From NCBI RefSeq assembly GCF_022682495.2, contig NC_071388.1:11499171-11563170 (forward strand): a DNA stretch of 64,000 nt. Reading direction: 5' to 3'. A program made the translations under genes and the position numbers. The DNA comes from Desmodus rotundus (Eukaryota > Chordata > Mammalia > Chiroptera > Phyllostomidae). Positions 11,080-23,780 of this stretch are shown piece after piece (within the stretch, counting starts at the first letter, position 1; each line of letters starts with the position of its first letter). The notes under the pieces were generated by a model, which was not told where the DNA came from, searched no databases, and saw nothing but the letters and a program-made list of their open reading frames with translations.

Positions 11080-11960
11080 TCATGAAGTACAGTGATAGTG
11101 ATGAAAATTGCATTTGTGAAGTAAAGAGGTATGGAATACAACAAAAGTCTGAAACGGAGACATAAGCCTGGGCCCATAGTGTAGAGAGAGTTACCCTGAG
11201 ACAGTGATGCTGAGGATAAGGCTTTGCAGAGAAGCAGGAGTGAAGAACTGGAGGCAGGGTCATTCCGGATGACGGAAACGTTGTGTGAAAGAAGGCCATC
11301 ACAGTGGAAGTGCAGAACACGTGGGGACATTCTGGGAGATAAGCTGAGACAGGTAAACAGCGGCCACTTCCTGAAAGGCCACATGATGGATTTGGGACTT
11401 TCTTAGGAAATCACTGAAAAGCTGGAAGGTTCTAGGCAGTGGGATGACAGGAGCAGATCTGTGATCTGTAGGCTTGCTCTGGCGGCAAATGGAGAACGGC
11501 TTGGAGGGGATGCCAGTGGATTTGGGGAGATCAGTTGGAGCCTCCTGAGTCTGTCTGGGTGAAAGGTGATATGACTTGCACTAGAACACTGGCCACCGAT
11601 GGAAATGGAAAGACTTGGGAGACATTATGGGGTAGAAGAGGTTCGACATACCTTTCAATCAGATGTAGAGCGTGGGTGGTAGCCATGACACCAGGCTCTG
11701 ACCTGGACAAGGTCACCCCTGAAGTTGCAGTGTAGTGGGAATGGCTAGGATTTGGGATATTTGAGGATTATTAGAGATTGTATATCTTTTTATTTATGCA
11801 GTCTGTGGATGAAACAATTAATATCCTTGAACACATAAACAACTGGCTGAACCGTGATGCCATTTTTGAGGTGAAAAATACTGGAAGAGGAGCAGATTCA
11901 GTTTTGGGCAAGTTGAGTTTTAGGAACCTTTCTGATATCCAAGTGAGATTTTATAAATGC
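11080..11960 (+). mobile_element. Ancient interspersed repeat, family not named
   Basis: The segment order recalls a common ancient mammalian repeat: 'ggcttgctctggcggcaaat' near 11471, 'ggagatcagttggagcctcc' near 11526, then 'ttttgggcaagttgagtttt' near 11903 and 'gatatccaagtgagattt' near 11933. I recognise the pattern but not its family name with confidence. An exon-like open frame at 11778-11984 falls inside it and is best explained by the repeat. Confidence 0.5.
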
Positions 11961-12060
11961 ATGTATATAAATGTATATATTTAATATATATTACATATTA
12001 AATATACACATAAATATAAATAAAATAAATATAAATATTTATATACATACATTTAAACTC
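11955..12060. repeat. AT-rich low-complexity stretch
   Basis: About 100 bases composed almost only of A and T with repeated ATAT/TAAA units. Confidence 0.8.
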
Positions 12061-12099
12061 AGAAAAATATGCCCCGGAGGTTTGTGATGTGATGCAAAT

Positions 12100-12547
12100 T
12101 TCTAAATACAATCCCCTCCAACCCTCCCAAACGTCTATTTCTTATTCTCTAAAACCTGTGAGTTTTATCTTATTTGGAAAAAGAGACTGTAGATATAATT
12201 AAGTTAAAAATCTTGCAATAAGGAGATCATCGTTTACTATTCGGTGAGAGGTGGGCCCCAAATTCAATGACAAGTGTCCCTGTAAGAGATGCAGAAAGAA
12301 GAGAGAGGACCCTGTGAAGATGGCGGCAGAGACCGGCTTGAGGCAGCCCCGAGCCGAGGAACACCAACAGTCACCAGAAACTGGAATAAACTAGGAACAG
12401 AATCTCCCCTGGAGCTTCTGGAGGGAGTGCGGCCCCGCTAATACCTTCATTGCCGACTTCTGGCCTCCAGGACTGTGAAAGAATAAACTTTTTGGTTTAA
12501 ACTACGAAGTTAATGGTAGTTTGTTATAGCAGCTACAGGAAATTAAA
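12100..12547 (+). mobile_element. MLT1-type MaLR LTR, sense
   Basis: Key segments in order are 'aaaacctgtgagttttatctt', 'cttgcaataaggagatcatc', 'gtgggccccaaattcaatga' and 'acttctggcctccaggactg'. The LTR closes with 'ttgttatagcagctacaggaaa'. An 11-base string identical to the YY1 core, AAGATGGCGGC, lies at 12317-12327 in the middle of the LTR. Confidence 0.75.
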
Positions 12548-12884
12548 TGCCAAGGATGAGGTTTTAGGGTGCGGAAAGAAGAAGGACTGGGTTCAAATGA
12601 GAAACTCCAACATGTACAGTCCAGGAAAGGAGGGCAAGTTGACAAAGAAGGAAGAAGTGGGCAGAGAAAGAGGAGAAGTACAGTGTCACGAAAGCCAAGG
12701 AGCAAATGCTCCAAAGGGAGGGATTTGACCACCGTATCAAAAGCTGCTGAGTTGTGAAGTAATGTGGCTCCAAATAGATATCCTGGGTTTAGCTACATGG
12801 ATGCTATTAGGACCCATCGAGGTATAACATAGGATATTTAACAGAAATGAAATGTGTCAGAGCATCTTCCTGAGTGTTATTTTC

Positions 12885-13290
12885 CTCCCCTTGTAACTTC
12901 TCAGCTTTATGACTTGCTTGTATCAAAGAGCATGTAATAGGAGCGATGCTTTGTTACATCTGAGGCTACTTCATAACAGATGACTTTCACTTTGCTCATT
13001 GGAAGCCTTGTGCAGGAGCCCTGGGCCACCACGCTGTGAGGAAGCCGAGCAGTCCACACTGAGAGGCCACCTGGAGAAGGAGAGGGCCTGAGATGACCTA
13101 GAAAGAGGCTTGCAGCCAGACTCCAGCCGCTCAGGCCTCGCTCCTCCTCCAGCTCCAGCCGAATGAACATTGTGAGAGACCCCCAGTCACAGCCACCCAG
13201 CCGAACCCTTCATCCTGACCCAGAAAAACCTTGAGAAGTCATAAAATAGGTGTTGCTTTTTTAAGCCACTGTGATTTCAGACAAGACTAG
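12885..13290 (+). mobile_element. MLT1-type MaLR LTR, sense (diverged)
   Basis: Recognised by 'gagagacccccagtcacagcc' near 13171, 'cacccagccgaacccttc' and 'ttaagccactgtgattt' near 13262, in the order used by older MLT1 subfamilies. The 5' half is diverged, so the left limit is approximate. Confidence 0.62.
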
Positions 13291-13491
13291 TAATGAAAAC
13301 ATTAGGTAAACAGTGTCGTGATGAAAGATAAATGCTCCTATTGTTTGAATCAATTGTTAATAAAAGTGCCAAAGAGAATTTTAGAACCACCTTGAATCAT
13401 TAATTTTACTGAGCCAAACTGGCACTTGAAAAACATTTCCAATCAAATTTTGGTCACCTTGCATTTGAATATGGATCAGAAGTTTGCTTTA

Positions 13492-13623
13492 TTTCTTATC
13501 AAATTAATAGTAGATAAAACTTACACTTTTATATTATTTATAACATTATTTTACTGACTGATATTATTTATAAGAAAGTAAATAGTGTTATTTTCTTATA
13601 AAACTAATAGTAGATAGAACTTA
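13492..13623 (+). repeat. Local direct duplication, 100-bp period
   Basis: A 32-base segment at 13492-13523 is repeated with a few changes at 13592-13623; both copies contain 'aatagtagata'. The intervening DNA is AT-rich. Confidence 0.7.
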
Positions 13624-13629
13624 AATACA

Positions 13630-15050
13630 AAACTTAATTTGCATTTTAATTTTCAGCACACGTGTAGCATGATTCTTGAGTTCAGTTTGCCAAAACATAT
13701 GAAAAATTAAACTTTCGTACAAAATTCCGAACACAAATGCTTATGCTTAAACTACAATCTCTTGGCAGAACTCACTGAGCTGAACATGGGATCAGAATTC
13801 AGATTTTTATAAATATGGAAGACTTCTATCAGGGTTTAAGGCAGTACTTCGCAATCTAACATAAAGTTACAGAGCGACATGTATTATATTCACTCTGAGT
13901 TCAATAGACGGAGACTATAAATGACTTCATAACAGATCATTGATTTTCAGGAAAGTAATTTGAAAAGCGAAATGCTTTTTCAAGACACTTTGGAATTTGG
14001 AATCATGGGTAAGAGATTGTGAGCCTGTACTTATCCCCTACTTATTCGTCTACTGTCCCCTTCCCCCACACCTGCCCTCAGCCCCGCCCTGCCACCGCCA
14101 CACACACACCTTAACTGAGGAACTGAGCCCTGCTAGAGAGATTCGCCACCCCAGGAAATACTGGTTTCATTATAAATTGATCATCTGCATACTCAGGGGG
14201 CTGCTGAAATTTGCTTGGCATTTCCGCCGTGTTTCTCATGAAAATTTCGACCAAACTGTTTCTATTCTCACTTTTAGTAGGTCATTTTGTGTTGTAATGT
14301 CCAGTGTAAATAAGAGCCATTAGAAGGAGGCTTTTTCATTTTCCTGATACTAAACATGATTCTTACTCTAATAAAGGAATTCCTTCCACCTCCTACTTAA
14401 GGCCAATTTTACCCTATGTCCTATTTCCTTCCTATTTCCTATTTCCTATTTCCTTCCTCCTTCTCAGAAATCTCATGCTCTCATTCACCCTTTCATATAT
14501 TAAACAGCGTAACTCTTTGTTTTCTGGGTTTCACTATGGGCTGAGTGCTGGCGAACTAGGAAACACTGGGATATTGGAAGATAAATAAATCATGAGATCA
14601 ATTTTTTATGTATTTGTGAGATATTAAGTGGTAGAATTCATAGAATGGAGCTATTAATTTATAAGTTACCTGTCAAAATTATTGTTACAGATTTGCACAC
14701 GGGTACAATTGACAACACAGAGCGTAGAGTGAAAAGGAGACAGGATTTAGATTCATGAGTTAAAGAATCAGGAAGATAGGAGGATGTTAAAGGAGACTGA
14801 TAAAAAGTGGTCAGAGAGGAGGAAAACTAAGACACCATACTCCATACAGAAATTATAGAGAAATCCTTCCATAGATTTGCCTCTAAGGAAAGTTAAAGCC
14901 CTAGAGCTGTAATTGGAGAGAAATGAGTGGAATATGTAGGGATGGCTTCCCTTTATCTTTTTAATGCAGGAGCTCCTATGTCCTATGATTACGAATGAAT
15001 TCTTCCAGGGCATTATAAACTCCTAATTCTGGTGATGGTCAACACACTTA
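13630..15050. other. Unique DNA, no gene
   Basis: Nothing coding is recognised. A short run of imperfect 'tatttcct' units lies at about 14418-14460. Confidence 0.5.
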
Positions 15051-15059
15051 TTATATCAT

Positions 15060-15180
15060 CATCCTTAGTCTATTAATTATTGTCAGTAAACCAATTAAGT
15101 CCTGCGTTCTCTGTTAGGCTGGGAGACTAGAAGTTGAATAAACTATATTTGGTGCCCTCAAGTGAGGAGCTCACGTTTAG
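15060..15180 (-). mobile_element. L2/MIR-like ancient fragment
   Basis: A 'gttgaataaactatatttggtgccctcaagtgaggagctc' context resembles the antisense 'dispersed LINE2-type' segment common in mammals. Short and diverged. Confidence 0.35.
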
Positions 15181-15189
15181 TAATTTTTG

Positions 15190-18040
15190 TTACAGGATCT
15201 TTTCACTGTACCTATGTGATTGTGGGTAGAAGTGTTCCTAAGAATGGTAAGAAAGAGAAGAGTGAAGACATCTTTAGAAAAGGAGAGGGTGGCAACATTG
15301 TTTTATAAACCCTGCCTTTCATTGTGTGATTTATGATCAAGGTCCCAGACATCCTTGAAGTTAGAACGAGGAGGGAAATAACCTTAGATAAGTGGCAAAT
15401 CAGCCTATTATCTCAAAATCGTGCCTAAATGAACAGGCGGCAGAGCCTCAAATATTTACTATGAGAGTTCCATGGTTGCGGGTATCTTTCCTCTTAAAAT
15501 ACTCTTTCTTTTTGGCAAATAGATCATTAATGTGTTTTCTCTACACTTTCATCACAAAAGTCACATTTTGAGATACACTGTCACATTGTAACCACAGGAG
15601 CCAAGATTATGACAGAGCAGAAGCACTTGTAGTGTGCTGTACATTCTGACCTTTTCCGTGGTGCGTCTGAGGGACAGTCTAATGCATTTCTGAAAATGTA
15701 TTCATCTCTGCTGACTTGAGGCATGTTTAATATTGTGTTACACACAAAGGCACTTTCATAAGTGAATGTTCAAAAGTTCTGTTCTAATAGTTACTTCTTA
15801 GTTGGACAAACATTGCTTATCTTTTGAATTTCAAATGTTTGGGAGTAAGTGAAAGAATGGATTTCTTTTTTGGCATCTTTAAGGAAGGATAATTATCATG
15901 TAATATATGATCTGTTTACAGTTTCTGTGGGTGTTATCTAGCCTAAAAAGTGAGTGATCGGCCTGAAGCAAAGCAGATGGTGCGGGGTCTGGTTCGTGTC
16001 TGAGAGACAGGGCACCCGAGAGCTGTCAAGTCCTCTCACAACTGGGGGCCATCACCGTGCCCGCTGGGACTCTGCGAAGAGGCCCTTTGAGCCTGGAACC
16101 ATTGTCAGGCAGCTATTTGGGGAATTTCATGGACACAGACATAAACAAGCACATAGAGACTCGGCAATGAATGATAATGGCCCATGTGAAATGTAAGACA
16201 TTGAAACTTTAGTTACCGTGAATTACAACTTTTATAGAAATTAACATTTAATTTTATTTCGGAGTTGATATAAGTTTCACTTTTCAGGCCGTAAACATTT
16301 TTAATTTCCTTGGCTAGGCCTGTGTTTTATAGACGTTGGTACTGTCTCCATGAGCCCATAACTCTGACTGAATTTCAACACTGCAATATACTTATGTGTA
16401 TCTGTATCTGTGTGTTCACTGTGAGTCCTTGAGGTTATACTCTATCTTACTGGTGAATCCTGGAACTTGGTGCATGCCTCAGCCCATAACCAAGTCTTCA
16501 GTGAAAGTCCTCAGTAAAAGATGGATGTTTTATATATTTATCAATGATTTACATACAAATAAATAAGAAGAGAAAGGTCACCTTCTTATTTACATTAGAT
16601 TTTTTATTTCTCAAAGGATTTAGAATGAGAATATGTTTAATAAAATATTACAATTTAATTAATTGTAAGTTTTCAGTTGCTTTTATTTTAATTATAAAAT
16701 CAACCTGACACCAGTCCTTACTATGTAGATGTGTTAAACTTAACTGTAGGTTCATACATGTCAGCAAATCAGTGGATATTTATATAATAATTCACAATAA
16801 AGCATGTTTACAATTTTATTTTCAACTATAATAAATAGTGTGAGCATATCTTTGTGCAATTTCTTATGAAGTGTAAAGGAGGCCTTCTTATACTTCTTAT
16901 GTTATATTTAAAGTTTGAACTATCCTAAGAGCTCCTATCTAGATAATTGTAGCAACAGGAAATATCATTGCTCCTTATTGCCTTTAACTGAAGATACTTA
17001 TCAATTCAAACTGTGAAGTTGAACTTACATCTAATCAAAATGAACATGTTCTTTCTCAAATGCCTCCCCAGATGATATGTTCTACAGTATCTCCAAATAG
17101 TTTTTATTAATTGAGGCATAAGTTAGGTGCATTTATGTGTGCAAACCTTTAATGACTTGCTTGGTCTATGATATGTTCCTGGTTATCAGCTACTAAATTT
17201 TCACATTTAATCGATGACTGAACTATTGCTCCTATCAAAGACCATTTACAAATCCTGGTTAATAACAACTCAGATATATTGACATCAAGTCTCCATGAGG
17301 ATGTCAGTCTACTTATATGAAATAAGTCATAAATTGACCATTTTTCTTCATTATACGTATTTACAATAATGTTAAACAATTGTCAATTATTTATTACTCA
17401 AAACAAATGATGAGTCTCCTGAAAAGTAAAAAAGTTCTCTAAGGGGTGAAAAAAAAACAAGTAACGGATCCCATAACCTAATCCCTAGGAGTAGCCTATT
17501 TTAGAGTTACATACAAAATCAACCAGGCTGTCTCCCTCAGGCTGATCCTTTTTCTCTCCTGCACTTTCTTGATACGGGGGCCACTGAGTCACCATTTTTC
17601 TTGTGTCCGTGTGATCTCTTTTCACATCCCTCACTCTCCTCATTTTCTCAAAAGAAGAAAGAGAGAGCTGACTGGTGAAATGGGAAAAGCAGCTGGGATG
17701 ACGGACTCATCCCATTCCGACAGGGTCCCGGCTTGTTCACAAGAACCAGAATCTGTTCCGCTCTGCCTTCCACAGTGCGGGACGTGGCTTTGAGGGGAAG
17801 GCCTGTAGCAGCAGCTGTGCCGGCAAACCCCCACTCCCCCACCGTGAAACCTCTGTTGTCCCCTGGGCATTCACACTCACAAAGGTCTCGTATTTTGATC
17901 TCTGTGTGATCCCTATGTCTACCCCACAACCGATTCTGACTGAAGATGATAAAGTGGTATTTGTGAACTCTCTACAGGATCCCAACACTCCTTTCTTGCA
18001 TTTTCAACCTGTCTTCCCATAGACTTCCTCTTTCACTGCT
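15190..18040. other. Unique DNA, no gene
   Basis: Two GC-richer patches stand out from AT-rich surroundings: 15960-16120, and 17560-17930, where overlapping open frames occur on both strands. Neither shows recognisable protein similarity. 16540-17400 is AT-rich and featureless to the eye. Confidence 0.45.
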
Positions 18041-18049
18041 TGTACAATG

Positions 18050-18290
18050 CAAGTCTGCTCTAACTTACTACCAGTCCTTTTGTCTTCCTACTATCTTGTC
18101 TTTAAAACGCTGGTCTTTTTCTTAGCGTGAAACCCCTCAAAGTGCACTCTGTATTTGCTTTTCCAATGGTGTCCTCTCTCTCACTCCTCTAATTTCATCG
18201 AAACTACATTTGGAAAGATCTCCAGGGTCCCCCAAATCCTACATCTCTTTGTTAGCCATCAACTTCTAGATCAAAGCAGATTCAAACTTG
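18050..18290. mobile_element. Possible L2/CR1-like LINE fragment
   Basis: A pyrimidine-rich run, 'cactcctctaatttcatcga', then 'ctccagggtcccccaaatcc', loosely follows an ancient LINE2-type coding segment. It is highly diverged and tentative. Confidence 0.3.
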
Positions 18291-18299
18291 GCTGTAATT

Positions 18300-21010
18300 T
18301 TTCTCATTAAAAGGCAATATTTTCAGCTATAAGAGGGCCTTTGGTTCCGAGCACTGCAGTCTAAAATTAGTTTCCCTCTTGGCTTTACACACACAGACGG
18401 CCTGATAACGTAGTGCGTTATGCCTTCACTGAGCAAATGCACAAACAACTCCCTGTAGAGTTCTGTCGTAAAGGTGAAAAAAAGAGAAAGCACTCAGTGA
18501 AAGAGATTCTTAAGGAAAAGGTATGTCCCTGGTGTAAATAACAACTTAGAATCCTGAAAAAACTGAACGGGAGACGTGGTGGTCAAGCAAGCATTTTCTA
18601 TGTTCTCTTTGTCAGTCAGGATTTTGAGACTGTACAAAACAACATGGATTATCAACATTCTGTGCCCCTGAATGAAGGTAATTGAGAATGTTTTTAAAAA
18701 TCACATTTCCATTTCTTACTTATCTCTTGGTTAAATTCTGAATGCCTAGTGGTTTTCTATTTCTCTTTCTAGAATGTCCCACTCACAGAGTTTAAAAGAG
18801 AACTTTCACCTGTGTCTCTTGTCTCTCCCTGCTTGCACACAACTTCCGCTGGCTTCTTTTTCTTTTTTGAGCGGGCAAATTTAATATTTCAGTCCTTGCT
18901 GATCCTCATTAGTCTTTTCTTTGTGCAGAGCTACAGAAATGTGCTTGTTTGACAGACATAAACATAATGGTTTCGAAAGACAGAGGTGGAATTTAATGTT
19001 GAGAGAAGGCTCTCAAAAAGGGTTGTGAAAAATAGTGAGGACATAGCTCAGTGCGAGAACAATGGGAAATTTCACATGATTCTTAGCGGGAACAGGGTAG
19101 ACCAGTTGAAAATGGCTAGTTGGGGACAGTTTGAACTAGCTGCTGTAGCTGTGGAATAAAGAAACATTTCTTTCTGTGAGTGACTTTCTTAGACTTTTTA
19201 TTTCTGAGACTCTTTATATCATATGTAGGTAAGTATGAGGTTGTGAATATAGGAGGAAAGAAGCAGAGGAGTTGATATGGTGACTGTGAATCAGGAGGAA
19301 CAGGATCCTGGAGGCTTTTTAGGATAATTCATCTGTTCCATGAATTCTTAGGACCAAAGCCACGTCAGTACAAGGCACGTGAATTTGTCTGAATGTTTCT
19401 CTACATACCTCTCGGAAACCTGTAGTAAAGATGAGTGGCCAGTTGAAGATTTTGACTATATTACTATGTCTTTCTATCAAAGACATGACTAAAACCAAAA
19501 ATAAAAGTACATGTTTTTCAGAGTTACTAACTGGAAATTAAATCTTCTGGTAACTTCAATAAAACAAATATAAAACAAAAAGAACAAGACAACAATAAAC
19601 CTAGATGTTCTTAATACTCCAAAGCTGTTGGCACAATCAAACCACCTCTAAGATTATTTGAATGGTCCACTGAGGTTGTTGGTTTTTTAATGTATCAGGT
19701 TTGTGGTTTTTTAATTTTCTAGAAAAGCTTTAATACTGGGCATTATATTTTCTAAAATGACACATGACTCTCTATGTTACAGCTGTTAACAAAGGTTGAT
19801 TTTCTATTCTTAGTCTTGTTTCAGTGTTTATTTTCATTTAAAAATAAATGTACCATCTAGAAGTTGATGAAGCTAAGAGAAAGTTCTATGACTGAAGGCA
19901 AAACAAATATATCTGTTAGAAATTTTGCATTACTGTAGCAGAGTGTTTTCCAAAAAGTAAAGTTAAAAATTCATATCTATTTCAACTGGGAAAAACGTGA
20001 CTGACTGCCTCATTTTGTGTTACTTCCTCCCATAAAGTTTCAAGGAAAAAAAATAAGCAAATAATTCAATCAACAGGATTCCGATCCAACTTCTTTTAGT
20101 TAATTGTATTGATATGTTTCAAAAAAAGGAAACTATTGACCAATTCTTATAAGTTAATGAGTCTGTTGACAACAATTGATTTCAAAACAATTTCAATTCA
20201 CTCACCAGCCAAATGGCAGGAACTAATTCAAATACCTTGGTGTTTGAGGATTTGGGAAAAGGTTTGGAAAATTTGATTGAAGTGTTCTATTTCCTCTACC
20301 CTTTGCATATCCTTTAAATCACCAAACATTTCTTAATAGATGCCAAATTCTTGGGAAAAAATCAATTTTTTTAACACATGCACTTGATTTTTAATCAATT
20401 TGAATCCTCTGGAGATTGCTGTATTTATAAACAAAAAATAAAACTATTGTTGCAACTACTCTTCTTTTCCATGATGGCTAACCCAATTTTTTCCTGGCTA
20501 GAATTAATAGCAATTCATCCATGCTTCCCTTATGTAACTGTCATTTATTGTCCTGATGACTCAGAAAGCTCTCTCTTTATGTGAAGAAGTTTAATTCTGC
20601 TTGGTAAGAGTTCTTTTGCAAAGCAATAGGTTTGAAACCCTGAATTTTTTCATATAAATCACAATTAAAAAAATAAATAAAATCTCTGCTAATCAGTTAT
20701 AAAGCACAAATTTAGATAAGCGATATTTTATATATTAAAACTGTAAAATTTAATTTGATCTTACTTTACTGATCTATGTATTTTTCTGATTATGAATATA
20801 ACATTAAGTAGTCTCCTTGGATTTATAATTACATTTTGAAGAGTAATCTTCTGTTGCAAAGGACTCTTCTAGGGGCAAAGTGAAATATGCATTCATGTTG
20901 ATTGGGCTTTTCAGGGACGTGAAAAGTTGTTGACATGGCATGCTCTACCAGCTTTCCATAAGTTAATACAATTGCTTCTGTGGAAGCCAACACATAGAAA
21001 TACACTCATT
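18300..21010. other. Unique AT-rich DNA, no gene
   Basis: No repeat or coding similarity is recognised over 2.7 kb. The open frame at 20378-20584 has no gene-like context. Confidence 0.5.
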
Positions 21011-21019
21011 TCATGCATT

Positions 21020-21245
21020 TCAGAGCGTGGGTTCAAAACTCAGACTCATGGGGGTGCTAACCCAAGCTGCATCGTTTACTGACTATGTGATCTTGAGCAG
21101 GTTGTTTAACCTCCCTGTTCCCCTGCAAACCCTTTTTTAAAGAAATGATCTGCCTCCTAGGGTTTGATGATTAAATGAGATAACGCACATTCCTGACATA
21201 CGGCAATCACTGACTCTGTGAGAGCTATTATTACCATTACATCAA
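21020..21245 (+). mobile_element. MIR SINE
   Basis: The core order is clear: 'gcgtgggttcaaaactcaga', 'actatgtgatcttgagcagg' near 21079, 'gtttaacctccctgttcccc' near 21102, then 'gatgattaaatgagataacg' near 21165. Confidence 0.85.
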
Positions 21246-21249
21246 AAGC

Positions 21250-22050
21250 TAACAGAAATGAACAGGCCTCACTGAGTGAGAAATTAAATTTTTACTATGA
21301 CAACATTATAATGTTGTGAATAGTAATTTCCTTATTTTGTCATTTAAGTGTCATAATAACTTCAAGTCATAATGAGTGTCATCCATTCAACTCTTAACAT
21401 CTTAGTCCATCAAGTAATGACTTTATGCCAGGAATACTCAAAGTTAATAATAATAGGAAAGCTATAGGTATTTATTAAACATTACATATATACCATATTT
21501 TTAAAAGTTACTTTGATATTGATTAATTACTTGTGTATATTCTTTTGTAAGAACTAAGCAATGCAGAGAAAATATATTCTTAAAATATCTCTTTAAAATT
21601 ATTGGATAGCAGGTGAGTCAGTGAGGGTGTGCTAGGGAAAAATTACAGGGAGAGTAGGAATCCAGACATATTAGGACTCATACGAGCAGGGTACATGGAA
21701 TAAATCCGCTTTTGCCCCACCAGCAAAGACCACCTACACAGATGTGGAGTACGTGTTTGGTGGCCTTAAAGAAAGAGGGGAACAAAGTCCTCAGATCACC
21801 AAAGTAGGAACTGTATTACATACCCTTTTATCTTTAAGCTTGTCATCAAAAGGTTTTCATATTCAGTGTAAGTTTTGCCTCGAATAAGCCCCTACAGAAC
21901 CTCCACTTCTTATGGACTAAAGGGAAATCTCTCTTGGTTCCGATTTGAGCACAAAGGACAAAGAAGGGTGGAAAACAAAACCTGTGGATTTGTATCTCAG
22001 TCTGGAATTGAGTGTTCCCAGGATTCTCAAACTATAAATTGAACTGAAAA
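21250..22050. other. Unique DNA, no gene
   Basis: AT-rich to mixed composition. No repeat family or coding segment is recognised. Confidence 0.45.
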
Positions 22051-22059
22051 ATTCTCGGA

Positions 22060-23780
22060 CCAATAGTATCACCAATAGCAAAACTAACTGCTCTGGAGAA
22101 GAGCAACTTTATCTTATCCTTAGAGTCTCAAACATTTTTAAATGAGTATATCCTTCTAAATTAACAAAGTACACAACACAGCAAAGCATCATGAGCAAGA
22201 AACAGCATGATAAAATGAAAAGGAAAGAAACAACAAAAACAGACCTGCCTAGGTCTCAACTCTAGTGATTACAGATAATATAATAGCTATTCTTACTCCT
22301 TTAAAGAAATTAAAGGCTAGCTTAAAAATCTGAAAGAAATGAGAAATAGAAAATGTAGGTTAGCAGATTTGAAAAAGAAAATTCAATTGAATTCTGGAAA
22401 TAAAAAATTAAATAAACAACAGTAAAATCTCAGTGGTTGGGTTGAAAATCAGAACAGTGCAATTAAAGAGATCAGTACTGTAGGATGTAAGTCAAAAGAA
22501 ATTATCCAAAGAAGTGACAGATGAAGCTCAAAAGATGGAAGATATGAAGGAGAAGTTAAGAGATATGGTGGTGGTTGTTAAGTTCCAACATATGTCTAAC
22601 TGGAGTTCATAAGAAGAGTAGGGAGAAAATGGAATGAGGGCAAAATGTAGAGACATTATAGTTGAGAATTTTCCAGGGGTGATGAAATATACACACCCAC
22701 AAAATCTCAGTGAATTCCCAGGAGAATAACTATTAAGAAATCCACACTGAAATGCATTCTAGGGGCACAACAGAATGTCAAATACCAGAAGGAAGATCTT
22801 TCTTTCTTTCAAATAGTGACTACTAGACTGTCAACTTATTTGTTAACAGCTACAATGTAACCCAAACAAAATTCCATTGTAGAATTTCATGCTTTACAAC
22901 ATGAATTTCAAAAATAAGGACTAAATAAAACTTGAGAGAGGGAGAGAGAGAGGGAGAGTTTGTTAAGAGTAGACCCTCGCTTGGGGTAGAATAGATTCCC
23001 TTTGGGTGGAAGGACAGTGAGCTCAGATGGAAGGGACGAGAAGCAAAAAAAATGAAAGTAAAAAGAAAATGGTGAATATGGGTAAATTGGAATCAGGGTT
23101 TCTCAACACCAGCACTACTGCCATTTTGAGCTGGACATTCTTTGCTGTGAGGAGTTGTCCTGTTTATTGTAAGATGTTTAGCAGTTCCTTTGGCCTCTCC
23201 CAACTTAGCTGCCAGTAGCGTCTCATCTCTCCCAACCCCTAGTTATGACAACCAGTAACGTCACTGGACATTGCCATATGTTGGCCCCTGGGGAGCAACA
23301 TTGCCTCTGTTGAGAACAACTCATCTAAACTAATATTTATTTATAAAGCCATAATTAGTAATGCCTTGTGGTTTAAAGAGATTGCACTGAAAAGCGACAA
23401 TAATATATATGTGAACCAGGAATTGAAAAGAGATCTGATAGAGGAAAAAGAAATAGAAATAGTAAGAATAATCCAAAGGAAAAGAAGGAGGGAAAAATTA
23501 ACACAGGAGAGACAGGAGACAGAAAACACGGAGAGTCAAACAGGCTCAGTGATAAACCTGTGATTACATTAAAAGTAAATGAACTAAATGACCCCATTAA
23601 ACGCAATGCTTTACAGACACCATAAGAGAATAAAATTCTAACTGCACTCTGACAATTGGAAACGCTTCTAAAACCAAAGGGCATAGACAATTTGAAAGTG
23701 AAGAAAGAAAGAAAAGATGCACCTTGAATAAGGGAACCAAAGAAACCTTGTAAAACTCTCAGCATCAGACACAATAGTTT
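22060..23780 (+). mobile_element. Old L1M/HAL1-like LINE remnant, ORF1 to start of ORF2
   Basis: Between 22500 and 22800 the ORF1-like order is visible: 'aagatggaagatatgaagga', 'gagaattttccaggggtgat' near 22664 and 'gaataactattaagaaatcc' near 22723. Near 23560-23610 'ttacattaaaagtaaatgaa' matches the conserved beginning of L1 ORF2. Many stops and frameshifts are present. A MER5A element at 23094-23322 sits inside it and a GA-rich run lies at 22930-22960. HAL1 is an alternative to L1M for the ORF1 part. Confidence 0.58.
23094..23322 (-). mobile_element. MER5A (hAT-Charlie MITE), antisense
   Basis: It starts with CAGGGTTTCTCAAC and proceeds through 'actgccattttgagctgga', 'taagatgtttagcagttcc' and 'cactggacattgcc' to an end in 'gttgagaacaac'. 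About 229 bp, close to the usual element length. The 8-bp target duplication is no longer clear. Confidence 0.85.

Noticed and set aside
11778..11984. Exon-like open frame with an acceptor-like site
   Set aside because: Its sequence follows an ancient interspersed repeat, and the donor would need a GT inside 'ccaagtgag' with no neighbouring exons recognised.
17569..17988. Several overlapping frames on both strands
   Set aside because: No similarity or domain features. Open frames in all phases are a composition effect of a GC-richer patch.
23366..23774. Lys/Glu-rich frame on the plus strand and a 133-codon frame on the minus strand
   Set aside because: They overlap the decayed ORF1/ORF2 boundary of an old L1; the minus frame is its antisense.
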